DNA of 25,071 nucleotides from UBA1161 sp049520395 (GTDB taxonomy: Bacteria; Planctomycetota; Phycisphaerae; Tepidisphaerales; Tepidisphaeraceae): positions 1 to 25,071 of the forward strand of contig JBEKPV010000027.1 in assembly GCA_049520395.1 (NCBI GenBank). The letters run 5' to 3'. Of the stretch, positions 15,804 to 25,071 are shown in pieces. Each line of letters begins with the position of its first letter. Position 1 is the first letter of the stretch. Both the position numbers and the translations under genes were made by a program. Below the pieces are notes generated by a model that saw only the letters and a program-made list of their open reading frames with translations, was not told where the DNA came from and ran no database searches.

Positions 15804-16667
15804 TCACCGGCTCCCCAGCGGCAAGGCAACATAAGCCGTCATGCCCACCGCGAGACGGCGGTCGCTATTGTCGCATCGCAATCGAATCTCAAACGTTCGG
15901 ATGTCGCGCTTGGTGCGACTGACATCGCGCTGCGTGGCGAAATCCGCGTCGACCCCGCGAAAAAAAACGGTGCCGTCGCGCACCGTGCCGGACGGGAAGG
16001 TTACCTTCAACGTATCGCCGATGCGGATTCGATCGATGTAGGTCTCCTCAACGTCGGCGCGAACCCAAAGATCGTCCTGATCGATCAGCGTGACGATCGG
16101 CTGGCCGACGTTCAAAACTTCCCCCTGCAGGGCGGCGCGAGTGTCCACAATTCCGTCGATCGGGGCGACAACGCGGGTGTAACCGAGCTGGACCATCGCC
16201 TTCTGCTTCTGGGCGGCGGCGGCATCGGTGGATTTGTTCAACATGTCGACGTGGGCCTTGGCGGCCTCGTAAGCCGTCCGTGCCTGGTCGTAATCCTGCG
16301 CCGAAATAGCCTTACTCTGAAATAATGGCCCGTCGCGTTCATAAGTCAGACGTGCGAATTCCAAATCGGCCTCCGCCTCCGAAACCGAAGCGGCAAACTG
16401 CTGGTTGTTGCTGTCGTAGTAAGCCACGTCGGCCATTTGCTCTTCCGGCTGAATGACGCCAAGCAATTGGCCTTTGGTAACGGTATCCCCTTCCTGAACC
16501 AGCAATTGCTGCAGCCGGCCCTGGATTTCAGGACTGACGATCACTTCATCCGTCGTGACGATGCCCGTCAATACAATCTCGCTCGGCTGGCGCACGCTGA
16601 AGTAATAGGCCGCGCCGGCGACGGCGGCGAGAATCAAAATCAATACAAGTCGTTTTCGTTTATTCAT
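15804..16667 (-). CDS. HlyD-family membrane fusion (periplasmic adaptor) protein
   Basis: Links an inner-membrane exporter to the periplasm or an outer-membrane channel. The 287 residues begin with a basic N-terminus and a membrane anchor (residues 7-23, LVLILILAAVAGAAYYF). A lipoyl/biotinyl-like half motif follows (about 38-75, with VSPEIQGRLQQLLVQEGDTVTKGQLLG), then a coiled-coil hairpin (about 78-160), and the second lipoyl half with VVAPIDGIVDTRAALQGEVLNVGQPI and the barrel segment LWVRADVEETYIDRIRIGD. It resembles YbhG/EmrA-like adaptors that pair with ABC-2 permeases. The start overlaps the tetR stop by 4 nt (ATGA). No outer-membrane TolC gene is in the window. Confidence 0.94.
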   Translation of the reverse strand: MNKRKRLVLILILAAVAGAAYYFSVRQPSEIVLTGIVTTDEVIVSPEIQGRLQQLLVQEGDTVTKGQLLGVIQPEEQMADVAYYDSNNQQFAASVSEAEADLEFARLTYERDGPLFQSKAISAQDYDQARTAYEAAKAHVDMLNKSTDAAAAQKQKAMVQLGYTRVVAPIDGIVDTRAALQGEVLNVGQPIVTLIDQDDLWVRADVEETYIDRIRIGDTLKVTFPSGTVRDGTVFFRGVDADFATQRDVSRTKRDIRTFEIRLRCDNSDRRLAVGMTAYVALPLGSR

Positions 16668-17323
16668 GACGCGGAACCATCCAATTCCGTGAACAGACCA
16701 TGACGAAGAAAATCGAGCACCTCGCGCTTACGGCGTTTTAAATTCGCCTCGGTATAGGCATTGGGATGCCCCATCAATTGCAAGACGCGAGCGGCAGTAA
16801 AATAAAAGACGATCAGGGAGACAATCGACATGGTGGCGTGAAACGGATCGACGCGGCGGAACTCGCCGCTGCGAACGCCGCGTTGGATTAATCTGGTCAG
16901 GGCTTCGCCGCGGGCGGAGAAATATTTGGGAATCATGCGCTCGAGAAATTTGCCGCCGGTCATCATCATCTGCTGAAACAACGGAGCCGACTGATGGTTG
17001 GCGCTGATGAAATCCATGTGCATGCTCACGTATTTCAACATGACGGCCTGCGCGGGGCCGGGCGCACTGAGCACCTCGATCGCCCGGCGGTTGAAGTCGC
17101 CGAAATGCTTTTCCACCACGGCTTCGTACAAACCCTCCTTGCTTTTGAAGTAGTAATAGAGGAGCGCTTTATTCACCCCGGCGGCCGCGGCGATGGCGTC
17201 GGTCCGCGCGCCGGCCAGGCCGCCTTTGGCGAAAATGCGGCTGGCGGCGGCGAGAATCGCGGCGCGAGTCTCTTTGTTTCGACTGTGCACGGCGGCCGGA
17301 CGTTGTGGGGCTAAACGGCTCAT
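16664..17323 (-). CDS. TetR-family transcriptional repressor
   Basis: Predicted ligand-responsive repressor of its own exporter operon, 219 residues. The N-terminal helix-turn-helix lies at about residues 20-66: AAILAAASRIFAKGGLAGAR, TDAIAAAAGVNKALLYYYFKSKEGLYEAV, the canonical TetR recognition-helix pattern. The C-terminal domain (about 85-205) is helical and ligand-binding, resembling the CecR/YbiH group that controls YbhG-FSR exporters. First gene of the tetR-hlyD-ATPase-permease operon; the next gene overlaps by 4 nt. A promoter and palindromic operator lie directly upstream, which implies negative autoregulation. The ATG at 17323 has no strong Shine-Dalgarno, and the operator occupies the leader. 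Confidence 0.93.
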   Translation of the reverse strand: MSRLAPQRPAAVHSRNKETRAAILAAASRIFAKGGLAGARTDAIAAAAGVNKALLYYYFKSKEGLYEAVVEKHFGDFNRRAIEVLSAPGPAQAVMLKYVSMHMDFISANHQSAPLFQQMMMTGGKFLERMIPKYFSARGEALTRLIQRGVRSGEFRRVDPFHATMSIVSLIVFYFTAARVLQLMGHPNAYTEANLKRRKREVLDFLRHGLFTELDGSAS

Positions 17324-17326
17324 AAA

Positions 17327-17346
17327 TTAACTAACCAGATAGTTAA
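17327..17346. promoter_or_regulatory. Palindromic TetR operator
   Basis: Perfect inverted repeat TTAACTA-N6-TAGTTAA, between the -10 box and the tetR ATG and covering the predicted transcription start. Length and half-site spacing fit TetR-family operators. A bound repressor would block the exporter operon. Confidence 0.75.
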
Positions 17347-17374
17347 ATTCTATCCCCCATTCGGACCCAGTCAA
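17347..17374 (-). promoter_or_regulatory. sigma70-type promoter of the tetR-exporter operon
   Basis: Minus strand TTGACT (17374-17369), 16-bp spacer, TAGAAT (17352-17347): 5 of 6 matches in each box. Transcription should start near 17340, inside the operator. Confidence 0.75.
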
Positions 17375-17488
17375 GTTGGGGAAAATCAGGTTGAATCTTG
17401 CTTATTTGAGGAAATCGGCCGAATATGGGCGGCCGTCTAGTTCGCCCGGTTGACCAGTTCGGCACCTTCTAGCGACGAAAGGCTGGCC

Positions 17489-18325
17489 ATGAGTCGCCCC
17501 ACTCACATTTCGACGCCGCGCTTCCCAACGCGATTTATCCGGACCCTCCTTACGTGCGCCGCGCTGGCGATGGGCGTTGGATTGGCGGCCTGCGCGCAAT
17601 CCCCCGCTCCCGTCGCGCCCACCGCGCCGACCATCCCCCCGGTCGCAGTCGTCGCGTCCACGGCCACGGTGGATAAAGCGCTGCAGAGCGCCATGACGCC
17701 GGATTCGGCTCTGGAGCGACTCCAGGCTGGAAATCAGCGATTCGCCAGCGGCGATACGATCGTGCGCGACTATCCCGCGCAGGTAAAGGCGACCGCCTCG
17801 GGCCAATACCCATTTGCCGCCGTGCTTTGCTGCATCGATTCGCGATCCTCGCCGGAGCTGGTTTTCGACCAGGGCATCGGTGATCTCTTCGTGGCTCGAG
17901 TCGCCGGCAACTATACCAATCCAGACATCACCGGCAGCCTCGAGTTCGCGACCAAAGTAGCCGGGGCAAAACTGATCGTGGTGCTTGGACACACCGAATG
18001 CGGAGCGATTAAAGGCGCTTGCGACAACGTTGAGCTTGGAAATCTAACGACCGTGATTCAAGCGCTTCGGCCCGCGGTTGACGCCGTGGATTACCAAGGT
18101 GATCGAAGTTCGCAAAACAAGAAGTTTGTGAAGCTCGTGACCGAAGCCAATGTCCGGCGTACGGTGACCAAGCTTCGCATGGACAGTCCGATTTTGCGGG
18201 ATTTGGAGCAATCGGGCCAGATCAAAATCGTCGGGGCGATTCTGGACGTCTCAACCGGACAGGTGAAGTTCTACGATTGGGAGAACCCCAGCACTCAGAC
18301 CGGGGAATTGATCGAATCGAAGTAA
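17489..18325 (+). CDS. Beta-class carbonic anhydrase with lipoprotein signal
   Basis: Interconverts CO2 and bicarbonate with zinc. The 278-residue product has the beta-class active site: Cys115 with the Asp117-Arg119 dyad in CIDSR, and His168 and Cys171 in GHTECGAIKGA. Also typical are GDLFVARVAGN and SLEFATKV. The N-terminus (MSRPTHISTPRF... then TCAALAMGVGLAAC) is a lipoprotein signal with lipobox LAAC, Cys35, followed by a proline/alanine-rich linker, so the enzyme should be membrane-anchored outside the cytoplasm. The start is the ATG at 17489, with weak GAAAGG upstream; an in-frame TTG at 17450 was rejected because it would bury the signal. It is transcribed divergently from tetR. The 166 bp between them has no convincing plus-strand promoter but a GGCCG/CGGCC inverted repeat at 17417-17434. 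Confidence 0.93.
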   Translation: MSRPTHISTPRFPTRFIRTLLTCAALAMGVGLAACAQSPAPVAPTAPTIPPVAVVASTATVDKALQSAMTPDSALERLQAGNQRFASGDTIVRDYPAQVKATASGQYPFAAVLCCIDSRSSPELVFDQGIGDLFVARVAGNYTNPDITGSLEFATKVAGAKLIVVLGHTECGAIKGACDNVELGNLTTVIQALRPAVDAVDYQGDRSSQNKKFVKLVTEANVRRTVTKLRMDSPILRDLEQSGQIKIVGAILDVSTGQVKFYDWENPSTQTGELIESK

Positions 18326-18344
18326 TAGCTGGGACAGGCGTCAT

Positions 18345-18390
18345 AATCGGCCTTCAAACTCTGCCGATTCGCCCGAAAAACGGGGATTTT
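18345..18390 (+). terminator. Possible terminator downstream of the carbonic anhydrase gene
   Basis: A 7-bp inverted repeat (AATCGGC 18345-18351, GCCGATT 18363-18369) is followed at once by a small CCCG-A5-CGGG hairpin (18372-18384) and ATTTT. The T-tract is short and the second stem weak, so read-through into the HD-GYP gene is likely. Confidence 0.35.
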
Positions 18391-18427
18391 CCAGCACACT
18401 CGCCCGCGACGGGCCGATGCATGCGCC

Positions 18428-19834
18428 GTGAACTCAACAATGACGACCCCGGGACCGGCGGCGGCGGTGCGCCCGGCCGTTCAGTTCAAGTTATCGGAAG
18501 TCATCGGCGCCCTCTCCTACGCGTTGGATATCACTGAAGGCCAGCCGGAGGGACATGCCGCCCGCACGTGCATGCTCGGCATGCGCCTGGCGCGCGAAAT
18601 GCAACTGCCGGCCAACTCCTTGTCCGCGCTCTTCTACGGATTGCTCCTCAAAGACCTCGGCTGTTCCAGCAACGCGTCAAAAATGTGCTATCTGTTCGGC
18701 TCCGACGAGCGCGTGGCCAAGCGCGATGTGAAAACCGTCGACTGGTCGCGCCTGAGCCGATCGATTGGATATATCGCCCGGCACGTGGCGCCGCAGGGAT
18801 CGATCTTTCGCAAAGCTGCCAAGTTCGCGCAGGTCGCGATCGGCGGCGTGAGACAAGCAAAAGAACTAGTCGCCCTGCGCTGCGAGCGCGGCGCGAATAT
18901 CGCCAAGCAGCTTGAGTTGCCCGACGAAACCGCTGCGGCCATTCGCGCCCTCGACGAGCACTGGGATGGCAACGGCCACCCCGAAGGAATGGCGGGCGAC
19001 GAAATCCCCCTGCTGGCCAGAATTCTCTGTCTGGCGCAGACGGCCGAGGTCTTCATCCGCGAGCACGGCCTCCCCGCCGCCTCTGAAATGGCGCTGGAAC
19101 GTTCCGGCACATGGTTTGACCCCAATCTGGTCCGAATCTTCATCGCAATGCAAGACGACACCGCCTTCTGGCAGGATTTCCATGAAGGCGATCCTCGCCG
19201 GCGCGTGGCGGCTTTTGAGCCGGAGGATCAGGTTCTGTCGGCCGACGAAAGTTTCCTGGATCGAATCGCTCACGGTTTCGCCCAGGTCATCGACGCCAAG
19301 AGCCCCTGGACTTTCCGGCATTCCGAAGGCGTCGCCGCGATCTCCGCCGGAGTCGCCGGCGTCATCGGTTTCGACCGGCATCAGGTCCGCACGATCCAGC
19401 GCGCCGCCTTGCTTCACGATGTCGGGAAGCTGGGGATCTCCAATCTGATTCTCGACAAGCCGGGGAAACTCACCCCCGATGAATATACGGAGATGAAAAA
19501 ACATCCGCGGTACACGTATGAAATTCTCACACGCGTCAGCGGCTTCCGCGAATTGGCGAATCTGGCCGCCTCGCACCACGAACGCCTGGACGGCAAAGGG
19601 TATTACCGGGGATTAAGCGCGGACCAACTCTCCACGCCCGACCGCATTTTGGCCGTCGCCGATATGTACGAAGCCTTGGCTGCGCGACGCCCCTACCGGC
19701 AGGACCTGACTCCCGATGAAGTCATGGACATCCTTGCGAAAAACGCCGGTACGGGTATCTGCCCCGAAGTCTTCGCCGCCCTGAAAACCTGGCTCGCCAA
19801 AAGCTCATTCCAGCCCATCAAATTGGCGGCCTAG
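18428..19834 (+). CDS. Tandem HD-GYP-like protein (c-di-GMP phosphodiesterase candidate)
   Basis: 468 residues with two HD-related halves. The second half (about 278-455) has the HD pair at 330-331 with downstream K334, and HHERLDGKGYY at 383-393, where standard HD-GYP proteins read HHE..DG.GYP; the Pro is Tyr here. The first half (about 20-250) looks like a decayed copy: LLLKDLG at 73-78 has Lys in place of the catalytic His, and DEHWDGNGHPEG at 176-187 mirrors the HHE..DG.GYP.G segment. Expected role is hydrolysis of cyclic di-GMP or another cyclic nucleotide, which would tie to the PilZ and flagellar genes nearby; this is inference. Start is uncertain: GTG at 18428 or ATG at 18440, neither with a Shine-Dalgarno. 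The TAG stop lies inside the CTAG at the left end of the palindromic element. Confidence 0.88.
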   Translation: MNSTMTTPGPAAAVRPAVQFKLSEVIGALSYALDITEGQPEGHAARTCMLGMRLAREMQLPANSLSALFYGLLLKDLGCSSNASKMCYLFGSDERVAKRDVKTVDWSRLSRSIGYIARHVAPQGSIFRKAAKFAQVAIGGVRQAKELVALRCERGANIAKQLELPDETAAAIRALDEHWDGNGHPEGMAGDEIPLLARILCLAQTAEVFIREHGLPAASEMALERSGTWFDPNLVRIFIAMQDDTAFWQDFHEGDPRRRVAAFEPEDQVLSADESFLDRIAHGFAQVIDAKSPWTFRHSEGVAAISAGVAGVIGFDRHQVRTIQRAALLHDVGKLGISNLILDKPGKLTPDEYTEMKKHPRYTYEILTRVSGFRELANLAASHHERLDGKGYYRGLSADQLSTPDRILAVADMYEALAARRPYRQDLTPDEVMDILAKNAGTGICPEVFAALKTWLAKSSFQPIKLAA

Positions 19835-20014
19835 CAGGACGCTGCAAAAGTCCCGCGAGCCGATGCGCCGGGGATTTGGGCCGGGATCGAGGCGGCCAGA
19901 CGCAGCCTCCTCCAGGCCGCTTCCGCAGGATCGAGCAAGTCTGGCCAACGAAGAGCCCGCTACCCCTAGTTTCGGCACGAGGGCGGCCGCGCGACTTTTG
20001 CAGCGTCCTGCTAG
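19831..20014. mobile_element. MITE-like 184-bp element with near-perfect terminal inverted repeats
   Basis: The left end (19831-19857) and right end (19988-20014) are inverted repeats: the outer 22 bp are identical and 26 of 27 match. Both start CTAGCAGGACGCTGCAAAAG reading inward. If the outer CTAG is a 4-bp target duplication, the element proper is 176 bp (19835-20010). The interior encodes no protein and has a further inverted repeat (GGCCAGAC 19894-19901, GTCTGGCC 19939-19946). Size, ends and lack of coding capacity fit a non-autonomous transposon mobilised in trans by an IS transposase. An alternative is a long structured transcript or bidirectional terminator between two genes. Confidence 0.7.
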
Positions 20015-20035
20015 ACGCTGGCGACAATCTCTTTG

Positions 20036-20041
20036 TAAACT
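20036..20041 (+). promoter_or_regulatory. -10-like hexamer 8 nt before the VOC gene
   Basis: TAAACT (4 of 6 to TATAAT) ends 8 nt before the ATG at 20050, which has no Shine-Dalgarno. Its value is mainly that the next two plus-strand genes show the same layout. Confidence 0.25.
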
Positions 20042-20049
20042 GCACGCCC

Positions 20050-20478
20050 ATGGAGCCGCGGATCAGCGTGATCACCCTCGGCGTGCGCGATCTGGAGCGC
20101 TCGCTCCGCTTTTATCGCGATGGGCTGGGCCTTCCGACCACACGCCGAGCTGATCAGGGGATCATCTTTTTTCAGACGATGGGAACTTGCCTGGCTCTCT
20201 ATCCGTATCAGAAGCTGGCCGAGGACGTGTCGCCGGAATTTGCGGTTGAGAAATCGAAATTTCCGGGAATCACGCTGGCTCACAATGTCCGGCGCAAGGA
20301 AGATGTCGATCGCATTCTAAAGCAGGCCGAGCAGGCCGGCGCCAAGATCGAGAAGCCCGCCACGGGCACCTTCTGGGGCGGGTACAGCGGGTATTTCTCC
20401 GATCCGGACGGATATCTTTGGGAAATAGCCTGGGGCGCTTTTGAATTCCGTGACGATGGGAGCCTTATCATTACATGA
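20050..20478 (+). CDS. VOC / glyoxalase-fold protein
   Basis: 142 residues of the vicinal oxygen chelate superfamily. The beginning ISVITLGVRDLERSLRFYRDGLGLP is the classic first beta-alpha-beta module. The second module runs from GITLAHNVRRKEDVDRILKQAEQAGAKI to GYFSDPDGYLWEIAWG, whose Glu is the usual metal ligand of the last strand. The exact reaction (glyoxalase, dioxygenase, antibiotic-binding) cannot be assigned. The family's first-strand metal ligand is not obvious here, so a binding role is possible. The start is the ATG at 20050; extension upstream would run into the palindromic element. No Shine-Dalgarno is seen. It lies 31 bp before the methyltransferase gene on the same strand. Confidence 0.85.
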   Translation: MEPRISVITLGVRDLERSLRFYRDGLGLPTTRRADQGIIFFQTMGTCLALYPYQKLAEDVSPEFAVEKSKFPGITLAHNVRRKEDVDRILKQAEQAGAKIEKPATGTFWGGYSGYFSDPDGYLWEIAWGAFEFRDDGSLIIT

Positions 20479-20493
20479 TCGCGCGAGGCGTGA

Positions 20494-20499
20494 TATCTT
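20494..20499 (+). promoter_or_regulatory. -10-like hexamer 9 nt before the methyltransferase gene
   Basis: TATCTT (4 of 6 to TATAAT) ends 9 nt before the ATG at 20509, with no Shine-Dalgarno between, consistent with a leaderless or nearly leaderless transcript. Confidence 0.3.
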
Positions 20500-20508
20500 T
20501 GTGCGGCC

Positions 20509-21207
20509 ATGAAATTTAAAAAGCCGCCGCTGCGAATTCAGCCGACGACGCTTTGGGATTATCCGTCGCAGGATTACGGGGATGAGGAGCAGGGGCAGTC
20601 GGGGTACAAGGGGGCGACGCCGAGCTATATCATTTGGAATCTTTTAGAGCGCTATACCAAGCCGAAGGATTTGGTAATCGATCCCTGCGCGGGAAGCGGC
20701 ACGACGCTGGACGTCGCCCGCGATTTGCAGCGGCGGGCACTGGGATATGATTTGACGCCAACGCGGAAGGATATTTTTCGCGTCGATGCGCGGAAGTTGC
20801 CGCTCGAAAATGAGAAGGCGGATTTCGTTTTCATCGACCCGCCCTATTCGACTCACATCAACTATTCGGACGATCCGCGCTGCATCGGCAAACTCGACGC
20901 GGCGGGTCCGGAATACTACCGGGCAATGGACCAGGTCATCAGCGAAATTCACCGCGTCCTGCGCCCGGGTCGATATATGGCGCTCTACGTTTCCGATTCC
21001 TACGTCAAGGGGAAAGGATTTTTCCCGATCGGGTTTGAGTTGTACGGGCTTTTGCAGAAGCGATTGGAACCGGTCGATGTCGTCGCCGTCGTTCGGCACA
21101 ACAAGACCTTGAAGATGGGAAACTACCGCGCGGCTGCTGAATCAGGGAATTACTTTTTGCGCGGGTTCAATTACTTGTTCATCATGCGCAAGGCCAAGAG
21201 CGGTTAA
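20509..21207 (+). CDS. DNA-methyltransferase-like protein (N6-adenine/N4-cytosine type)
   Basis: SAM-dependent amino-methyltransferase fold, 232 residues. An SAM-binding motif I DPCAGSGTT lies at 58-66 and the catalytic motif IV DPPY at 110-113. Motif I precedes motif IV, and no long target-recognition domain is visible. The N-terminal TTLWDYPSQDYG and GATPSYIIWNLLERYT segments are typical of small phage- or orphan-type methylases. HRVLRPGRYMALYVSD and the C-terminal NYFLRGFNYLFIMRK resemble the end of the fold. No restriction endonuclease is adjacent, so it is either an orphan DNA methylase or an enzyme acting on RNA. The ATG at 20509 lacks a Shine-Dalgarno. It faces pilZ tail to tail. Confidence 0.82.
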   Translation: MKFKKPPLRIQPTTLWDYPSQDYGDEEQGQSGYKGATPSYIIWNLLERYTKPKDLVIDPCAGSGTTLDVARDLQRRALGYDLTPTRKDIFRVDARKLPLENEKADFVFIDPPYSTHINYSDDPRCIGKLDAAGPEYYRAMDQVISEIHRVLRPGRYMALYVSDSYVKGKGFFPIGFELYGLLQKRLEPVDVVAVVRHNKTLKMGNYRAAAESGNYFLRGFNYLFIMRKAKSG

Positions 21208-21221
21208 CAAAAAGAACGATC

Positions 21222-21243
21222 GAACCGCCTGGCGTCTCGGTTC
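21222..21243. terminator. Hairpin between convergent methyltransferase and pilZ genes
   Basis: GAACCG (21222-21227) pairs with CGGTTC (21238-21243) across a 10-nt loop in the 48-bp convergent gap. On the minus strand it is followed after six bases by TTCTTTTTG, so it could end the pilZ transcript. No T-run follows on the plus strand. Confidence 0.4.
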
Positions 21244-21255
21244 TCTATCGGAACT

Positions 21256-21636
21256 TTACGCGGCGTCTAATTGTTCTGAAATCGTGGGGATGAATTCGAT
21301 CCCGGCGGAGAGAGTGGGTTGCGAAAGGTCGTTGGAGCGGTTCACCCAGACGACTCTGGCGGGAATCATTTGCCGGCGATTGGCAAGAGGTTGGCCGGTT
21401 TCGCTGAGGCCGACGTGGACGGTGAGGAGTTTTCCGGCGCAGAGCGGTAGAGAACGGGGGAGTTCCAGGCGGAGACCGGTGGAGCTGATGTCCTGGGTTT
21501 GGCCGCCGAAGTAGCGGGAGACGGTCGGCTCGAAGATTTTGATGGGGCGTGTGGACTGGATGCGCAAGCCGCGTCGGCGTTCGGCGCCGCCGTCTTGATT
21601 AGTGAATACGTCCTGGTCTGTGGTTAAGGTCAACAT
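21256..21636 (-). CDS. PilZ-domain protein, c-di-GMP receptor candidate
   Basis: 126 residues. The RxxxR c-di-GMP-binding motif is seen in ERRRGLR (residues about 19-25), and the DxSxxG partner in TQDISSTGLRL (about 47-57). A C-terminal beta strand follows with ARVVWVN and SAGIEF. A single-domain PilZ protein may act like YcgR or FlgZ as a motility brake, or in cell-surface control. The ATG at 21636 has GGGAGG 7 nt upstream. A sigma28-like promoter sits directly upstream, which favours a flagellar role. It is divergent from leuS and convergent with the methyltransferase gene. Confidence 0.9.
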   Translation of the reverse strand: MLTLTTDQDVFTNQDGGAERRRGLRIQSTRPIKIFEPTVSRYFGGQTQDISSTGLRLELPRSLPLCAGKLLTVHVGLSETGQPLANRRQMIPARVVWVNRSNDLSQPTLSAGIEFIPTISEQLDAA

Positions 21637-21657
21637 AGCGCTGCCTCCCAGATTTAG

Positions 21658-21684
21658 TTATCGGAACGATGGGGTGAGAAATTA
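21658..21684 (-). promoter_or_regulatory. sigma28-like promoter for pilZ
   Basis: Minus strand TAATTTCT (21684-21677), 11-nt spacer, TCCGATAA (21665-21658). Against TAAAGTTT-N11-GCCGATAA this is 5 of 8 and 7 of 8 with exact spacing. Start would fall near 21650, just ahead of the GGGAGG ribosome-binding site. Confidence 0.5.
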
Positions 21685-21762
21685 GAAAAAATCTGGCGCG
21701 TTTTAGGGCGTGGGGGCGGGAGTGCGCGGGAAAAGACTGTATCGCACGAAGGCGCGGGGGTT

Positions 21763-21768
21763 TATATT
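21763..21768 (+). promoter_or_regulatory. -10-like hexamer 8 nt before leuS
   Basis: TATATT (5 of 6 to TATAAT) ends 8 nt before the leuS ATG. No Shine-Dalgarno is seen, and no good -35 lies at 16-18 bp. Transcription would begin at or within a base or two of the start codon. Confidence 0.4.
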
Positions 21769-21776
21769 GGACGGCC

Positions 21777-24637
<2,861 letters not shown>

Positions 24638-24638
<1 letters not shown>

Positions 24639-25071
24639 TGGCCAAGGAAATCGAAGCCAAAATGAAGGTGGTTGATCTGGATTCGGTACGCCGGAGGCTG
24701 GTGGAACTGATCGCCCAGAGGGAGGGATTGGAACTGGAGACGAATATTTTTTTTGATGCACCGGATTTTTCATTGCGCGCTGCGGGGAAGGGTTTGCGGA
24801 TTCGGGTGGCGGTCGCCGCCGGCGGGAAGCAGCATTGCACGATGACATTTAAGGGGCCGCTGCTGGCGGGGGAATTGAAGACTCGGGAGGAGATTGAATT
24901 TGGGTTGGATGATGCGCGGGCGGCGCAGCAGCTTTTGGAAGGGTTGGGGTTTGTTACGACTCTGACATTTGAAAAGCGGCGGGAGACCTGGCGATATGGG
25001 GATTGCAAGGTGGAGTTGGATTTGCTGCCGTATTTGGGGACGTTTGTGGAGATTGAGGGGCCCGGGGAGGA
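24638..25071 (+). CDS. CYTH-domain protein, 3' end cut by window edge
   Basis: Triphosphate-tunnel metalloenzyme family (CyaB-type adenylate cyclase, thiamine triphosphatase or inorganic triphosphatase). The frame begins at the ATG overlapping the leuS stop by one base (TGATG) and is open to the edge, about 144 residues. The N-terminal ExExK signature is EIEAK at residues 4-8. Tunnel-lining basic and acidic strands follow: GLRIRV, TMTFKGP, TREEIEF, FEKRRETWRYGDCKVELDLLPYLGTFVEIEG. The order of charges fits the CYTH fold and the CyaB/class IV subgroup, but substrate cannot be told. Translation is probably coupled to leuS. Confidence 0.88.

Noticed and set aside
17402..17992. 196-codon minus-strand frame opposite the carbonic anhydrase gene
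   Set aside because: Overlaps a gene with complete active-site motifs; composition typical of an antisense shadow.
19818..20153. Small frames running across the palindromic element
   Set aside because: They read through the inverted repeats in both directions, have no family signal and would be interrupted by the structure.

Overview
The window most likely comes from a member of the Planctomycetota, perhaps a Phycisphaerae-type lineage. That is an inference from the flagellin and hook-protein style (flagellin-IN repeats in FlgL), the 953-residue LeuRS with an insertion before KMSKS, the enlarged FlgA and the roughly 60% GC composition. No rRNA is present to confirm it. No tRNA, rRNA or CRISPR array was seen.

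Region 1 (1-13429, all minus strand) is a flagellar locus. Read in transcription order, it starts with a rod/ring/hook-junction operon: flgF, flgG, flgA, flgH, flgI, flgJ (rod-binding domain only), flgN, flgK, flgL. Next comes a regulatory and filament unit, fliW, csrA and flagellin 2, which ends in a strong intrinsic terminator. Last is a second flagellin that runs off the window edge and has its own sigma28-type promoter. A consensus sigma54 -24/-12 element lies just downstream of flgL, about 360 nt upstream of fliW, and drives a GC-rich, hairpin-rich leader. A weaker sigma54-like element sits just upstream of flgF. ANGGA motifs overlap the ribosome-binding sites of both flagellins and of csrA, so a FliW-CsrA-flagellin feedback loop like that of Bacillus can be proposed.

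Region 2 (13685-17374, minus strand) is a compact exporter operon: tetR, hlyD-type membrane fusion protein, ABC ATPase and ABC-2 permease. It is preceded by a clear sigma70-type promoter with a palindromic TetR operator just downstream of the -10.

Region 3 (17489-21207, plus strand) holds a lipoprotein beta-carbonic anhydrase, a protein with two HD-GYP-like halves (the first degenerate), a 184-bp element with near-perfect 27-bp terminal inverted repeats and CTAG at both ends (MITE-like), a VOC/glyoxalase-fold protein and an orphan DNA-methyltransferase-like protein. A convergent PilZ gene follows on the minus strand, with a sigma28-like promoter, so c-di-GMP control may reach the flagellum here.

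Region 4 (21777-25071, plus strand) has leuS followed, with a 1-nt overlap, by a CYTH-domain gene that runs off the right edge. Three plus-strand genes (VOC, methyltransferase, leuS) lack a Shine-Dalgarno sequence and have -10-like hexamers 8-9 nt before the ATG, which suggests leaderless mRNAs.
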